From: Comamonas suwonensis
GTDB lineage: Bacteria; Pseudomonadota; Gammaproteobacteria; Burkholderiales; Burkholderiaceae_C
NCBI RefSeq assembly: GCF_012844455.2
Contig: NZ_JABBCQ020000008.1
Span: 124,001 to 188,000 of the forward strand
Length of the DNA: 64,000 bases
Reading direction: 5' to 3'
Under the pieces are notes generated by a model. The model was not told where the DNA came from. It did no database searches and saw only the letters and a list, made by a program, of their open reading frames with translations. Shown piece after piece: positions 8,495-17,706 of this stretch. A program made the position numbers and the translations under genes. Positions within the stretch are counted from its first letter, which is position 1, and each line of letters opens with the position of its first letter.

Positions 8495-11400
8495 TTAGGC
8501 GTTGTGGCCGGCAGCCTGTTCTTCCTTTTCAAATGGCAGCTGCATCAGGCTCAGATCCTTGCGGGTTTCAACCAGAATCAGCGGGCCTTCATCGTGCACC
8601 ACGGGCGCTGGGCGCTCGCGGGGAACGCGCACAGGCTTGGGCTCAGCAGCAATCGCGGCTTGCACAGCAGCGATTTTCTCAGCGTCGGAGTTAATCCATT
8701 GCAGACCGGAGGCTGCAGCCAGAGCTTGCAGTGCGGGAATGGGCAGGTCATAAGCCTCGGCCTTGGCTGTCGCAGGGGCTGGAGCAGCCACCACCGCAGG
8801 TGCGGGCACAGGTGCTGCGACGGGCGCTTGCACCACAGGTGAAGCCACCACTTCAGCAACCACAGCCTGAGCCACAGGTGCTGGAGCTGCAACAGGTGCA
8901 GCCACGGCGGCTTCTACGGGTGCAATAGCCGGTGCAGGTGCTGGAGCTGTAACGGGTGCTGCAGCCACAGGTGCTTGCACTTGTGTAGCAGCAGGCGCTT
9001 GCTCTGTCTGGGTTTGAGCCGCAGCAGTGTCAAAGTAGCTGCGGCGTGCGGGCTGCTCGCCAGCGTCTGCCACTGCGGGTGCAGCAGGAGCAGTCACAGG
9101 CGCTTGCACGTCGGAAGGTGCAAACATCTCCGCAGTCTGACCGTCGGCTTGAGTTTCACGAGGCGCGCGGTCGCGACGGTCGCGGCCATAGCGGTCACGC
9201 GAGCGGCGCTGACGGGGCTCACGTGTGGAATCACCCTGTCCGTCCTGACCTTGCGCTTCAATGCCTTCCGCTTGCGTAACGGGCTCAGAAGTCATTGCTG
9301 CTTCATCGGGCACAGGCTGCATGGCGGGCTGTGCTTCGGGGTTGCGGTTCTGGCGCTCACGGCGGCCTTCTCCACGCTCACCGCGTTCGCCGCGCTCAGC
9401 ACGGTCACCACGCTCCTGGCGGGTGCGCTCGGCCTTGGGTGCGGCCTGGGTGTTGAACTCTTCGCTGGCGTTCAGAGCTGCATCGGCCACTTGTGGCTGG
9501 CGCTCGTCACGGCGTTCGTTGCGTTCACCACGCTCGCCATTGCGGCGGTTGCCGCGCTCAGGGCGATCTTGACGCTGCTGTTGCTGCTCAGGGCGCTCGT
9601 TGCGCTGCTGCTGTTCAGCATCACGGCCGGGGGCATTGCGACGGGCGTTGTTGCGATCACCACCGCGCTCTGCGCGTTCGCCATTGTTGCGGTCGCCGCC
9701 ACGTTCATTGCGCTCGTTGCGGTCACCACCGTTGCGGCGGTTGCGGTCGCCACCACGGCCTTCGCCTCGGCGGCCATCACGGTTGCCTTCGCGGACCACC
9801 GGTGCGGGCGCCTCGGCGACAGGGGCTGGGGCAGCCACAGGAGCGGGGGCACCAAAGCCGAGCAGGTTCTTGAGCCAGGCGAAGAAGCCTTGCTCACGCA
9901 CGGGTGGGCGGGCCGCGGCCGGGGTAGGCGTTGCAGCTGGCGCACCTGCTGCACCTGTACGGGGCTGACGTGGAGCGCGGGGCTCGGCAATCGGCGCTGG
10001 CGCATCAGGCAACACACCCTTGATGACGGGAGTCTGCTTGTTGGTGGGTTCCTGCGAGCGGCGTGTGACGGTTGTCACATCTTCGGGCTCATCGGCCAGT
10101 TTGTAGCTGGCTTCCATGGTTTCCAGGCGGGCGTCGTCGTGCTTCAGGCGCTCGAGCTTGTAGTGCGGCGTGTCCATGGACTTGTTGGGCACCATGAGCA
10201 CGTTAACGCGCTGCTTGAGCTCGATCTTGGTGATTTCCGCGCGCTTTTCGTTGAGCAGGAAGGAGGCCACTTCCACGGGCACCTGGCAGTGCACGGCAGC
10301 CGTGTTGTCCTTCATGGACTCTTCTTGAATGATGCGCAGGATTTGCAGTGCCGACGATTCGGTATCGCGGATATGGCCGGAGCCGCTGCAACGTGGGCAG
10401 TTGATGTGCGCGCCTTCAGACAGGGCAGGCTTGAGGCGCTGGCGGCTCATTTCCATGAGACCGAACTTGCTGATGGTGCCGAACTGCACGCGGGCGCGGT
10501 CTTGACGCAGCGCGTCGCGCAGGCGGTTTTCCACTTCGCGGCGGTTCTTCGACTCTTCCATGTCGATGAAGTCGATGACGATCAGGCCGCCCAGATCGCG
10601 CAGACGCATCTGGCGGGCCACTTCGTCAGCGGCTTCCAGGTTGGTGCGGGTGGCGGTTTCTTCGATGTCGCCGCCCTTGATGGCGCGGGCCGAGTTCACG
10701 TCCACCGACACCAGTGCTTCGGTGTGGTCGATCACGATGGCACCGCCCGATGGCAGGGTCACGGTGCGTGAGTAAGCCGACTCGATCTGGTGCTCGATCT
10801 GGAAGCGCGAGAACAGGGGGGCGTCGTCGCGGTAGCGCTTTACGCGGGCGGCATGTTCAGGCATCACATGGGCCATGAACTGCTGGGCCTGCTCATAGAT
10901 GTCATCGGTGTCGATCAGGATGTCGCCGATGTCATTGTTGAAATAGTCGCGGATAGCGCGAATCACCAGGCTGGATTCCTGATAGATCAGGAAAGCGCCC
11001 TTGGCACCCTTGGCGGCACCGTCAATGGCGTTCCACAGCTTGAGCAGATAGTTCAAGTCCCACTGCAACTCAGGTGCGGTGCGGCCGATACCGGCGGTAC
11101 GCGCAATGATGGACATACCCTTGGGGTATTCCAGCTGGTCCATGGCTTCTTTGAGTTCGGCGCGGTCTTCGCCTTCGATGCGGCGCGACACACCACCACC
11201 ACGGGGGTTGTTGGGCATCAGCACCACATAGCGGCCAGCCAGCGAGATGAAGGTGGTCAGGGCTGCGCCCTTGTTACCACGTTCTTCTTTTTCGACCTGA
11301 ACGATCAGTTCCTGGCCTTCGCGGATCACATCGTTGATGCGAGCCTGGCTGGGGGAGACGCCTTCAGCAAAGAATTGCTTGGAGATTTCCTTGAAGGGCA

Positions 11401-11602
11401 GGAAGCCGTGGCGGTCTTCGCCGTAATCCACAAAGCAGGCTTCAAGAGATGGCTCAACGCGGGTCACTACGGCTTTGTAGATGTTGCCCTTGCGCTGTTC
11501 GCGGCCTTCGATTTCGATTTCGTAGTCCAGCAGTTTTTGACCATCAACAATGGCCAGACGGCGTTCTTCAGACTGCGTTGCGTTAATCAGCATCCGTTTC
11601 AT
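8495..11602 (-). CDS. rne: Ribonuclease E
   Basis: Main endoribonuclease for mRNA decay and for rRNA and tRNA maturation; scaffold of the degradosome. The N-terminal half is the conserved catalytic part: S1 domain (about 37-115, with [22 protein letters not shown]), the Mg-binding region with [12 protein letters not shown] and [11 protein letters not shown], and the Zn-link CPRCSGSG near residue 400. The C-terminal half is low complexity: an Arg/Asn/Gly/Glu-rich RNA-binding stretch (about 600-790) and an Ala/Pro/Val-rich stretch (about 870-960), then a conserved-looking tail ([20 protein letters not shown]). AAAGGAAAC lies before ATG 11602. The 560-base upstream gap may hold an autoregulatory leader, as in E. 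coli. Confidence 0.96.
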   Translation of the reverse strand: MKRMLINATQSEERRLAIVDGQKLLDYEIEIEGREQRKGNIYKAVVTRVEPSLEACFVDYGEDRHGFLPFKEISKQFFAEGVSPSQARINDVIREGQELIVQVEKEERGNKGAALTTFISLAGRYVVLMPNNPRGGGVSRRIEGEDRAELKEAMDQLEYPKGMSIIARTAGIGRTAPELQWDLNYLLKLWNAIDGAAKGAKGAFLIYQESSLVIRAIRDYFNNDIGDILIDTDDIYEQAQQFMAHVMPEHAARVKRYRDDAPLFSRFQIEHQIESAYSRTVTLPSGGAIVIDHTEALVSVDVNSARAIKGGDIEETATRTNLEAADEVARQMRLRDLGGLIVIDFIDMEESKNRREVENRLRDALRQDRARVQFGTISKFGLMEMSRQRLKPALSEGAHINCPRCSGSGHIRDTESSALQILRIIQEESMKDNTAAVHCQVPVEVASFLLNEKRAEITKIELKQRVNVLMVPNKSMDTPHYKLERLKHDDARLETMEASYKLADEPEDVTTVTRRSQEPTNKQTPVIKGVLPDAPAPIAEPRAPRQPRTGAAGAPAATPTPAAARPPVREQGFFAWLKNLLGFGAPAPVAAPAPVAEAPAPVVREGNRDGRRGEGRGGDRNRRNGGDRNERNERGGDRNNGERAERGGDRNNARRNAPGRDAEQQQRNERPEQQQQRQDRPERGNRRNGERGERNERRDERQPQVADAALNASEEFNTQAAPKAERTRQERGDRAERGERGERGEGRRERQNRNPEAQPAMQPVPDEAAMTSEPVTQAEGIEAQGQDGQGDSTREPRQRRSRDRYGRDRRDRAPRETQADGQTAEMFAPSDVQAPVTAPAAPAVADAGEQPARRSYFDTAAAQTQTEQAPAATQVQAPVAAAPVTAPAPAPAIAPVEAAVAAPVAAPAPVAQAVVAEVVASPVVQAPVAAPVPAPAVVAAPAPATAKAEAYDLPIPALQALAAASGLQWINSDAEKIAAVQAAIAAEPKPVRVPRERPAPVVHDEGPLILVETRKDLSLMQLPFEKEEQAAGHNA

Positions 11603-12162
11603 GATGCGTTTCCTTTATTCGTTTTCTGGGCACGTTGGTCATGGGCTTTTGCCACGGACCAACGTACCTTGACTGGTAATCAAAGACAGGCTCTACAGGA
11701 GCCGTGATGCCAGACGAACGCGTTGAAACGAATGAGGAATCTGGGGCGGTACAGGACTGCGCTACTGGCTTGATCTCAAGTCAGCAGCGGAGGTACAGGC
11801 CGGGGGACGAGCGGGAGCGGACGCGCATGCAATCGAGGAGTAAAAGAAGCCGAGGCGCGTGCTAGGGAGGTGGGTGGTTTCTTCAGGGCACAGCATCCCT
11901 CAAGGGCCGGCTGTGCCTTGCCCCAGAAGTTGATCAGCAATGTCCAGAAGATCCACATGCTCGTTGTGATCACCGGTAGTTGCAGGCTGCTTTTGCCTGA
12001 GTCAACTGCCGGGGTGAGATTCCGTATCAGTGTTTCAATTCGTCAGCCTTTGCCAGGCTTTCACAGACTGCTGCAGCGCTTCTTGACTGCAATTTGCGTG
12101 TGCAAAACTGGCGGGCATCGACCTGCCTGTGCGGTAGGGAATGGCTGTATGGACTAAACTCC
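11603..12162. other. Divergent rne-rluC intergenic region
   Basis: 560 bases without a credible gene between the divergent rne and rluC. Most of it would be the rne 5' leader, which in E. coli is the target of RNase E autoregulation; that role is an inference here. TAAACT at 12155-12160 next to the rluC start is a weak -10 candidate, and no -35 is convincing. Confidence 0.5.
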
Positions 12163-13203
12163 ATGAGAATCAACCACTTACAAGTAAGCTCGGCACAGGT
12201 GAAACACATTATAGAGGGCAAACCGGCGCAGGACCGGTCCCAGAATACGACCGCCGCTTCAGTACGCCTCCTGGAGGTCGATGAAGACTCCGCAGGACAG
12301 CGTCTTGATAACTTTCTCATGCGTCACCTCAAGGGGGTGCCCAAGACCCATGTCTACCGGATCATTCGCAGTGGCGAAGTCCGCATCAACAAAGGGCGCG
12401 TGAGCGCTGAGACCCGTGTTCAGACGGGCGATATGGTGCGACTTCCTCCGGTCCGGATTTCCGAAAAAGTGGCCGAAAAAGCAGAGCGCCCAGCGCCTGC
12501 TAAGGATTTTCCCGCTCTGCTGGAAGACGAATACATGGTTGCGCTGTCCAAGCCTGCGGGCGTGGCCGTGCACGGCGGCTCGGGCGTGAGCTTTGGTGTC
12601 ATCGAGCAAATGCGTCAAGCGCGGCCCGAATCCAAGTTTCTGGAGCTGGTGCACCGCCTCGACCGCGAAACCTCAGGCATTTTGTTGGTGGCCAAGAAGC
12701 GGTCTGCGCTCATCCATCTGCAGGACCAGTTCCGTGAGCGTGAGACGGGAAAGACCTATCTGGCTCTGGTGCAGGGTGCATGGCCTGCCAACAAAAAGGT
12801 GATTGACCAGCCGCTGCACAAATACTTGCAGGCGGACGGCGAGCGTCGCGTGCGCGTGACGACGGTGGATGACCCCGAGGGCATGCGTTCCATCACTTTG
12901 GTCAAGGTGCGTAAGGTGATGGAGGCCAGGCCCATGCAGGGCCTGCCCGCCATGAGCCTGCTGGAAGTCACCATCAAGACAGGGCGTACTCACCAGATTC
13001 GCGTGCACCTCTCGTCGCAAGGTCATCCGATTGTGGGTGACGATAAATATGGCGATTTTGATCTCAACCGTCGTGTGCAAAAGCAGGGCCTTAAACGCAT
13101 GTTTCTGCACGCCTGGCGGCTACAGTTCAATCATCCCGCCAGCGGTGAGCGAGTGGAGCTGCGTGCCGAGCTGCCGCCGGAGCTGGCGGATTTTGTGAAC
13201 TAA
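12163..13203 (+). CDS. rluC: 23S rRNA pseudouridine synthase, RluC-type
   Basis: Makes pseudouridines in 23S rRNA (955/2504/2580 in E. coli). An N-terminal S4 RNA-binding domain (about 35-95, AGQRLDNFLMRHLKGVPKTH) is followed by the RluA/C catalytic domain with HRLDRETSGILLVAKK, where the Asp is the nucleophile. GRTHQIRVHLSSQGHPIVGD and the C-terminal LHAWRL are also conserved. I place the start at ATG 12163 (MRINHLQ); the frame is open upstream to 12094, and no strong ribosome binding site decides it. Divergent from rne, the usual arrangement in proteobacteria. Confidence 0.92.
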   Translation: MRINHLQVSSAQVKHIIEGKPAQDRSQNTTAASVRLLEVDEDSAGQRLDNFLMRHLKGVPKTHVYRIIRSGEVRINKGRVSAETRVQTGDMVRLPPVRISEKVAEKAERPAPAKDFPALLEDEYMVALSKPAGVAVHGGSGVSFGVIEQMRQARPESKFLELVHRLDRETSGILLVAKKRSALIHLQDQFRERETGKTYLALVQGAWPANKKVIDQPLHKYLQADGERRVRVTTVDDPEGMRSITLVKVRKVMEARPMQGLPAMSLLEVTIKTGRTHQIRVHLSSQGHPIVGDDKYGDFDLNRRVQKQGLKRMFLHAWRLQFNHPASGERVELRAELPPELADFVN

Positions 13204-13211
13204 AAGCCTGC

Positions 13212-13907
13212 ATGACTACTGAAAATCATAGCGAAAACTATAGCAAACAGCGCCCACGCCGCTTCGATTTGCTCGCATTTGACTGGGATGGTACCGTGGC
13301 TGACTCCACGGCCATCATCAGTCGCAGCATTCAAGATGCGGTGCGCGATGTGGGCGGCACCGTGCCCAGCGATGAGCAGGCCGCCTATGTGATCGGCATG
13401 GCGCTGATGCCAGCGCTGGCCAGAGCCGCCCCCGATGTGCCACCTGAAAAATATCAGGAGCTGGCCAACCGCTATCGTTTTCACTTCTTCAAGCGCCAGG
13501 ACGATATCTGTGTGTTTGACGGTATCTTGCCGCTGCTCGCTGATTTGCGTGCGCGCGGCCACTGGCTGACCGTGGCCACAGGCAAAAGCCGCATGGGCTT
13601 GAATCATGCGTTGCAAGACCCGCAGTTCAAAGGCTTGTTTGATGGCTCGCGCACGGCCGATGAAACCGCCGGCAAGCCCAGTCCGCTGATGCTCCATGAG
13701 CTGATGGCCGAGTTTGGTGTGGAGCCGGAGCGCACGCTGATGATTGGCGATACCACCCACGACTTGCAGATGGCGGTGAACGCCGGTTGCCCCTGTGTAG
13801 GTGTGTCCTACGGTGCCCATGCGCCAGACAGCTTTGCCCAGTTCAACCCGCTGTTTGTGGCAGATTCGGCGGCGCAGCTGCGTGAATGGCTGCTGGCCAG
13901 CGCCTGA
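13212..13907 (+). CDS. HAD-superfamily phosphatase (phosphoglycolate phosphatase-like)
   Basis: Haloacid dehalogenase subfamily IA hydrolase. The nucleophile motif is FDWDGTVADS (Asp24, Asp26), motif II is TVATGKSR, the Lys is in TAGKPSP and the acidic motif is MIGDTTHDLQMA. In other betaproteobacteria such a gene also follows rluC; substrate unknown. The first 17 residues (ENHSENYSKQRPRR) are hydrophilic and coded by AT-rich DNA with ATAGC repeats. It lies 8 bases after the rluC stop and is probably in one operon with it and the Rieske and S49 genes. Confidence 0.88.
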   Translation: MTTENHSENYSKQRPRRFDLLAFDWDGTVADSTAIISRSIQDAVRDVGGTVPSDEQAAYVIGMALMPALARAAPDVPPEKYQELANRYRFHFFKRQDDICVFDGILPLLADLRARGHWLTVATGKSRMGLNHALQDPQFKGLFDGSRTADETAGKPSPLMLHELMAEFGVEPERTLMIGDTTHDLQMAVNAGCPCVGVSYGAHAPDSFAQFNPLFVADSAAQLREWLLASA

Positions 13908-13919
13908 TCAGGCGGGAGG

Positions 13920-14321
13920 ATGAGCATGACGGGGATGGATATGACGCCGATGGACATGACAGAGATCGTGGAACTGTGCCCCAGCGCCGATCTCGTCGAT
14001 GGTGGGCGGGCCTTTGGCTTTGATGTGCTGTATGCGGGTCAGAGCAGCCGTGCCTTCGCCATCCGCTATCAGGGGCAAGTTCATGCATACCTGAATCGCT
14101 GCAGTCATATCCCTGTGGAAATGGACTACCAGGACGGTCAGCTTTTCGATGACTCGGGTCGCTGGCTGTTGTGTTCTACCCACGGTGCGGCCTATGAACC
14201 TGACAGCGGGGCCTGTTCAAGCGGGCCTTGCCGGGGGGGATTGGTGAAAATTGCCTTGAGCGAAAGCGGCGGCATGGTGCGCTGGCATACTGCCCCACAA
14301 CTAAAACCTTTAAAGTTTTGA
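13920..14321 (+). CDS. Rieske [2Fe-2S] domain protein
   Basis: Small soluble iron-sulfur protein of 133 residues. The cluster ligands are visible as Cys61-x-His63 (NRCSHIP) and Cys85-x-x-His88 (LLCSTHGAAY). It is therefore a stand-alone ferredoxin-like Rieske protein; electron partner unknown. The first 15 residues contain six Met and three Asp in a repeating M-D/T-M pattern. GGCGGGAGG just before ATG 13920 is a good ribosome binding site. The stop and the start of the S49 peptidase gene are 1 base apart. Confidence 0.9.
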   Translation: MSMTGMDMTPMDMTEIVELCPSADLVDGGRAFGFDVLYAGQSSRAFAIRYQGQVHAYLNRCSHIPVEMDYQDGQLFDDSGRWLLCSTHGAAYEPDSGACSSGPCRGGLVKIALSESGGMVRWHTAPQLKPLKF

Positions 14322-14322
14322 G

Positions 14323-15384
14323 ATGAGCTCCCCAAATACTCCTGATAACAATGACTCCCAGCCGCATGTAACGCCGGGCGCGGACCTTTGGTCCAAAGCG
14401 TCCGCTGCGCCAGCTGCGTCCGCTGAGGCGCCTTCTGCAGCCAAGGCCTCTGGGGGCACGGGTTGGGAGCGCGATGTGCTGGAAAAGCTGGTTTTCGCAT
14501 CCATCAAGGAGCAGCGTGCCTCGCGTCGCTGGCGCTTTTTCAGCCGCCTGCTGTGGTCGGTGGTCGTGCTGCTGGTGCTGTGGGTGGTGTTTTTCAAAGA
14601 CACCGCTACCAAGACCAGCACGACGCCCCATACGGCCGTTGTTGAAATCAAGGGTGAGATTGCCTCGGGTGCTGATGCCAGCGCCGAGTTTGTGGTTGCG
14701 GCCATGCGTAGCGCTTTTGAAGACTCAGGCTCACGCGCAGTGGTGCTGTTGATTAACTCGCCCGGTGGCAGCCCCGTGCAGGCGGGCATCATCAATGACG
14801 AGATGGTGCGTCTCAAGGCCAAGTACAACAAGCCTTTGTATGCCGTGGTGGAAGAGTCTTGCGCCTCTGCCGCTTATTACATTGCCGCCGGAGCGGATGA
14901 GATTTTTGTAGACAAAGCCAGCATCGTGGGCAGCATCGGCGTGCTGATGGATGGCTTTGGCTTTACCGGCGTGATGGACAAGCTGGGGGTGGAGCGCCGC
15001 TTGCTGACTGCGGGCGAGAACAAGGGTTTCCTTGATCCGTTCAGCCCCATGTCGGCACAGCAAAAAGAATTTGCCAAAGAGATGCTGGAGCAAATCCATC
15101 TGCAATTCATCGGCGTGGTGAAGGCGGGGCGTGGCGACAAGCTCAAAGAAACCCCTGAAATGTTCAGCGGTCTGTTTTGGACAGGTCAGCAGGCCGTAGA
15201 GCTGGGTCTCGCCGACAAGCTGGGTAGCCTCGACTACGTGGCGCGTGAAGTGGTCAAGGCCGAAGAGGTCATCGACTACACCCGCCGTGACAACGTGGCT
15301 GAACGTCTGGTCAAGAAATTTGGTGCATCGATTGGATCTGGCTCGGTGCAGGCCGTGCGTGGTCTGGTGCCTGCAATTCGCTGA
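14323..15384 (+). CDS. S49 family membrane peptidase (SppA/SohB-like)
   Basis: Membrane-anchored serine peptidase, probably a signal-peptide peptidase facing the periplasm. A charged Ala/Pro-rich cytoplasmic N-terminus (1-65) and one membrane segment (about 70-88, LLWSVVVLLVLWVVFF) come first. The S49 domain has the INSPGGSP motif, the probable nucleophile Ser182 in CASAAYY, and GSIGVLMDGFGF. At 353 residues it is the single-domain type, unlike the duplicated 618-residue E. coli SppA. The stop codon TGA 15382-15384 lies inside a family-2 repeat. Confidence 0.93.
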   Translation: MSSPNTPDNNDSQPHVTPGADLWSKASAAPAASAEAPSAAKASGGTGWERDVLEKLVFASIKEQRASRRWRFFSRLLWSVVVLLVLWVVFFKDTATKTSTTPHTAVVEIKGEIASGADASAEFVVAAMRSAFEDSGSRAVVLLINSPGGSPVQAGIINDEMVRLKAKYNKPLYAVVEESCASAAYYIAAGADEIFVDKASIVGSIGVLMDGFGFTGVMDKLGVERRLLTAGENKGFLDPFSPMSAQQKEFAKEMLEQIHLQFIGVVKAGRGDKLKETPEMFSGLFWTGQQAVELGLADKLGSLDYVAREVVKAEEVIDYTRRDNVAERLVKKFGASIGSGSVQAVRGLVPAIR

Positions 15385-15438
15385 TAGTGATGAAAAGTGC
15401 TGCTTGCGCTTATGTATAAAGCGCAATCAGCTATCAAT
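15382..15438 (+). repeat. Repeat family 2, palindromic copy after the S49 peptidase gene
   Basis: Outer arms TGATAG (15382-15387) and CTATCA (15431-15436) and inner arms GCGCTT / AAGCGC give an imperfect hairpin. It overlaps the stop codon of the preceding gene and lies next to the terminator. Confidence 0.6.
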
Positions 15439-15442
15439 ATTG

Positions 15443-15475
15443 AAAAAGCCCGCTGCAAATACAGCGGGCTTTTTT
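15443..15475. terminator. Bidirectional terminator between convergent genes
   Basis: AAAAAGCCCGCTG, loop CAAATA, CAGCGGGCTTTTTT: a strong stem flanked by A and T runs, so it can serve the plus-strand S49 gene and the minus-strand methylase-family gene. Confidence 0.88.
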
Positions 15476-15496
15476 GTTGCTCAGGCTTTGGCTGCT

Positions 15497-16285
15497 TTAT
15501 CGGCCGATAGAGAACACCACCGGCGTGCGGTTGTCGGGCGGCGCGTTGCGCTGCTTCCATTCGCGCACCAGATGGCTTTCAATGCGCGCAGTCTCCAGTG
15601 TCAAGCCGCTGGCCAGTGCCAGACGGGTATTGGGCTGCAAGGTCTGCAGCAGCGCCTGCCACAGCGCTGCGTTGCGGTAGGGCGTCTCGATGAATTGCTG
15701 GGTCTGACCATGGCGCAGGGCCAGGCTTTCCAGTTCCTTGAGGCGAGCAGTGCGCTCGGCGCCATCCTGCGGCACATATCCCACAAAGGCAAAGTTCTGA
15801 CCGTTCAGGCCGCTGGCAGCCAGACCCAGCAATAGTGAAACTGGGCCAATCAGCGGCACAACGCGAATACCCAAGTCATGCGCGGCGCGTACGATGGAGC
15901 TGCCTGGGTCGGCCACGGCGGGCATGCCGGCTTCGCTGATCAGTCCCATGTCCTCGCCTGCAAGGGCTGCCGCCAGCAGGGGCTTGGGGTCAAACACGGC
16001 TGCACCTTTGTTGCCGTGGTCCCCTTTTTTATGGGCTTCACGGGGCAGTTCGGCAATGTTCTGGGCTTGCAGCGGAGCTGCCAGCGGAAACAGTGCATCA
16101 ATACGCTTGAGGTAGGCGCGGGCCGTCTTGGCGTTCTCGCTGATCCAGTTCGTCAGCGACGCGGCACGGCGCAGCGTACCTTCGGGCAGCACTTCGGTCA
16201 GCGCGGTCTGGCTATCGCAGCCAAAATCGAGTGGAGCTGGCACCAGATAAAGGGTGCCTGCTTTGTTTTTAGGAGTGTTGCTCAT
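15497..16285 (-). CDS. SAM-dependent methyltransferase, tetrapyrrole methylase (RsmI-like) family
   Basis: The N-terminus GTLYLVPAPLDFG, the segment MGLISEAGMPAVADPGSSIVRAAH (a GMP-AV-DPG variant of the RsmI SDAGTP-ISDPG motif) and PLIGPVSLLLGLAASG place it in the tetrapyrrole methylase fold. It resembles the RsmI paralogue often found beside maf in betaproteobacteria. RsmI makes 2'-O-methyl-C1402 in 16S rRNA; whether this paralogue methylates RNA is unknown. Start ATG 16285 overlaps the maf stop codon (ATGA), supporting translational coupling; a longer start at 16321 is possible but less likely. Confidence 0.88.
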   Translation of the reverse strand: MSNTPKNKAGTLYLVPAPLDFGCDSQTALTEVLPEGTLRRAASLTNWISENAKTARAYLKRIDALFPLAAPLQAQNIAELPREAHKKGDHGNKGAAVFDPKPLLAAALAGEDMGLISEAGMPAVADPGSSIVRAAHDLGIRVVPLIGPVSLLLGLAASGLNGQNFAFVGYVPQDGAERTARLKELESLALRHGQTQQFIETPYRNAALWQALLQTLQPNTRLALASGLTLETARIESHLVREWKQRNAPPDNRTPVVFSIGR

Positions 16286-16890
16286 GGCAGAACCACTCCC
16301 GCAGCGCGTAGCAACTGGCAAGTGCGAATCAGCGGCAAGCCGATCAAGGCCGTGGGATCGTCGCTGACGATGGCGTCGAGCAAAGCAATGCCCAGGCCTT
16401 CGCTCTTGGCGGAGCCAGCGCAGTCATAGGGTTGTTCGGCACGCAGATAGCGTTCAATCTCGGCATCATTTAGCTCGCGAAAGCGTACTTGCACCGTCAC
16501 CACGCTGGATTCCATGAAGCCCGTTTCCGCGCAAGTCACGCAGACGCCTGTGTGGAAATTCATCTGGCGGCCACTCATTTGGCGCAGCTGCTCGGTAGCG
16601 CGCTCGTGCGTGCCGGGCTTGGACAGCGGCTGTCCATCCAGCTCTGGCACCTGGTCAGAGCCGATCACGATGGAGCCGGGATGGAGCTGAGCCACGGCCT
16701 GGGCCTTGGCCCTTGCCAGGCGCAGGCTGAGGTCATAAGGAGTCTCGTCGCTCAAAGGGGTTTCATCCACCTCGGGCGAGACTGTTTCAAACGGCAGTTG
16801 CAGGCGGCTGAGCAGCTCACGCCGATAGCGGGAGGTGGAGCCGAGAACCAATGGGCGCTCAAGGCGTCCGGTAATCAATAAGTCAGGCAT
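16282..16890 (-). CDS. Maf/YceF family nucleotide pyrophosphatase
   Basis: Nucleoside-triphosphate pyrophosphatase, probably acting on modified nucleotides such as m7GTP, as E. coli YceF does. The 202 residues contain LVLGSTSRYRRELL, VSPEVDETPL, LARAKAQAVA, IVIGSDQVPELDGQPLSKPG and the conserved C-terminal AGSAKSEGLGIALLDAI. Divergent from yceD-rpmF-plsX, the same neighbourhood as E. coli yceF-yceD-rpmF-plsX, which supports the YceF subfamily. The coding region runs to 26 bases from the yceD start, so the divergent promoters must be compact or lie inside genes. Confidence 0.92.
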   Translation of the reverse strand: MPDLLITGRLERPLVLGSTSRYRRELLSRLQLPFETVSPEVDETPLSDETPYDLSLRLARAKAQAVAQLHPGSIVIGSDQVPELDGQPLSKPGTHERATEQLRQMSGRQMNFHTGVCVTCAETGFMESSVVTVQVRFRELNDAEIERYLRAEQPYDCAGSAKSEGLGIALLDAIVSDDPTALIGLPLIRTCQLLRAAGVVLP

Positions 16891-16915
16891 TGCGGGATTC
16901 TCTTACACTCGCTAC

Positions 16916-17470
16916 ATGAGCAAGGATTTTTCTGCGACCCGGCTTGAAGTGCGTAACTTCGCGCAAGCCGATGGTCATTTGCATGGTCAAGCGCCATTGT
17001 CGGACTTCAAGCGTCTGGCAGCGGATGCGCTGGCTATTAAAGGCGAGCAACCATTGGTGCACTGGGAGGCTGAAGGCGAGCTGGTTGAGGAAACCGGCGG
17101 CGCAGGCCATGTCTGGCTGCACCTGTCCGCTGAGGTAGAGCTACCAATGACTTGTCAGCGCTGCCTGACTGAGGCCCATATTCCCCTTTATGTGGATCGG
17201 TCATTCCGCTTCGTTACAGACGAAGCAACGGCAGAATTGGAAGATGACGACAGCGATGAGGATGTGCTGGCAATGAGCAGCGAATTCAATCTGCTGGAGC
17301 TGATTGAAGACGAGCTACTGATGGAAGTCCCCGTGGTGCCACGCCACGAGGTCTGCCCGGTGCCGGTCAAGCTGGAAGTTGTTGATCCCGACTTCGAGCA
17401 GGCAAGCGAGGAGAAAAAAAATCCTTTTGCCGTGCTGCAATCCCTCAATGTAGGCAAATCTGCAGACTGA
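16916..17470 (+). CDS. yceD: YceD family (DUF177) protein
   Basis: DUF177 proteins are linked to 23S rRNA accumulation and sit upstream of rpmF in many bacteria. The 184-residue protein has the family core MTCQRCLTEAHIPLYVDRSFRFV with the CQRC pair, a highly acidic middle (ATAELEDDDSDEDVLA) and a C-terminal EVCPVP segment. ATG 16916 (MSKDFSATRLEV) is chosen over earlier in-frame codons because it fits the family N-terminus. It is followed by a 236-base gap holding the rpmF leader. Confidence 0.9.
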   Translation: MSKDFSATRLEVRNFAQADGHLHGQAPLSDFKRLAADALAIKGEQPLVHWEAEGELVEETGGAGHVWLHLSAEVELPMTCQRCLTEAHIPLYVDRSFRFVTDEATAELEDDDSDEDVLAMSSEFNLLELIEDELLMEVPVVPRHEVCPVPVKLEVVDPDFEQASEEKKNPFAVLQSLNVGKSAD

Positions 17471-17527
17471 CCCCGATAAGAACGCGATGGGATTTGATTT
17501 TGCGTGAGTCACGAAATGCGTTTGCGC

Positions 17528-17533
17528 TATAAT
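17528..17533 (+). promoter_or_regulatory. Consensus -10 box of the probable rpmF-plsX-fab promoter
   Basis: A perfect TATAAT, in GCGCTATAATCGTGAGC, 179 bases before the rpmF start. The -35 is not clear: TTGATT at 17494 and TTGCGT at 17500 are both too far upstream. The implied leader of about 165 nt is long for a ribosomal protein gene and includes a T7 run near 17583. Confidence 0.55.
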
Positions 17534-17706
17534 CGTGAGCTTCGCGCGAAACCCCCTCGTGTCTTTAATGGGCTGATCGCGTTTTTTTAGGACTTACACA
17601 GACAAGAAAGTACGCGCCTCACTGGTGTGTCAAAGGGCAAAAATCTTTGTCTGCTCTTTATGTGTAGGTCGTGTTACCAACCCTTTCAAGATACACAGGA
17701 GCCATC

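Noticed and set aside
8975-10771. A 598-codon open frame antisense to rne
   Set aside because: It mirrors the Arg-rich and Ala/Pro-rich coding region of rne, whose base composition keeps the opposite strand open. Its translation is Leu/Val/Ala/Gly-rich and there is no ribosome binding site or family resemblance.
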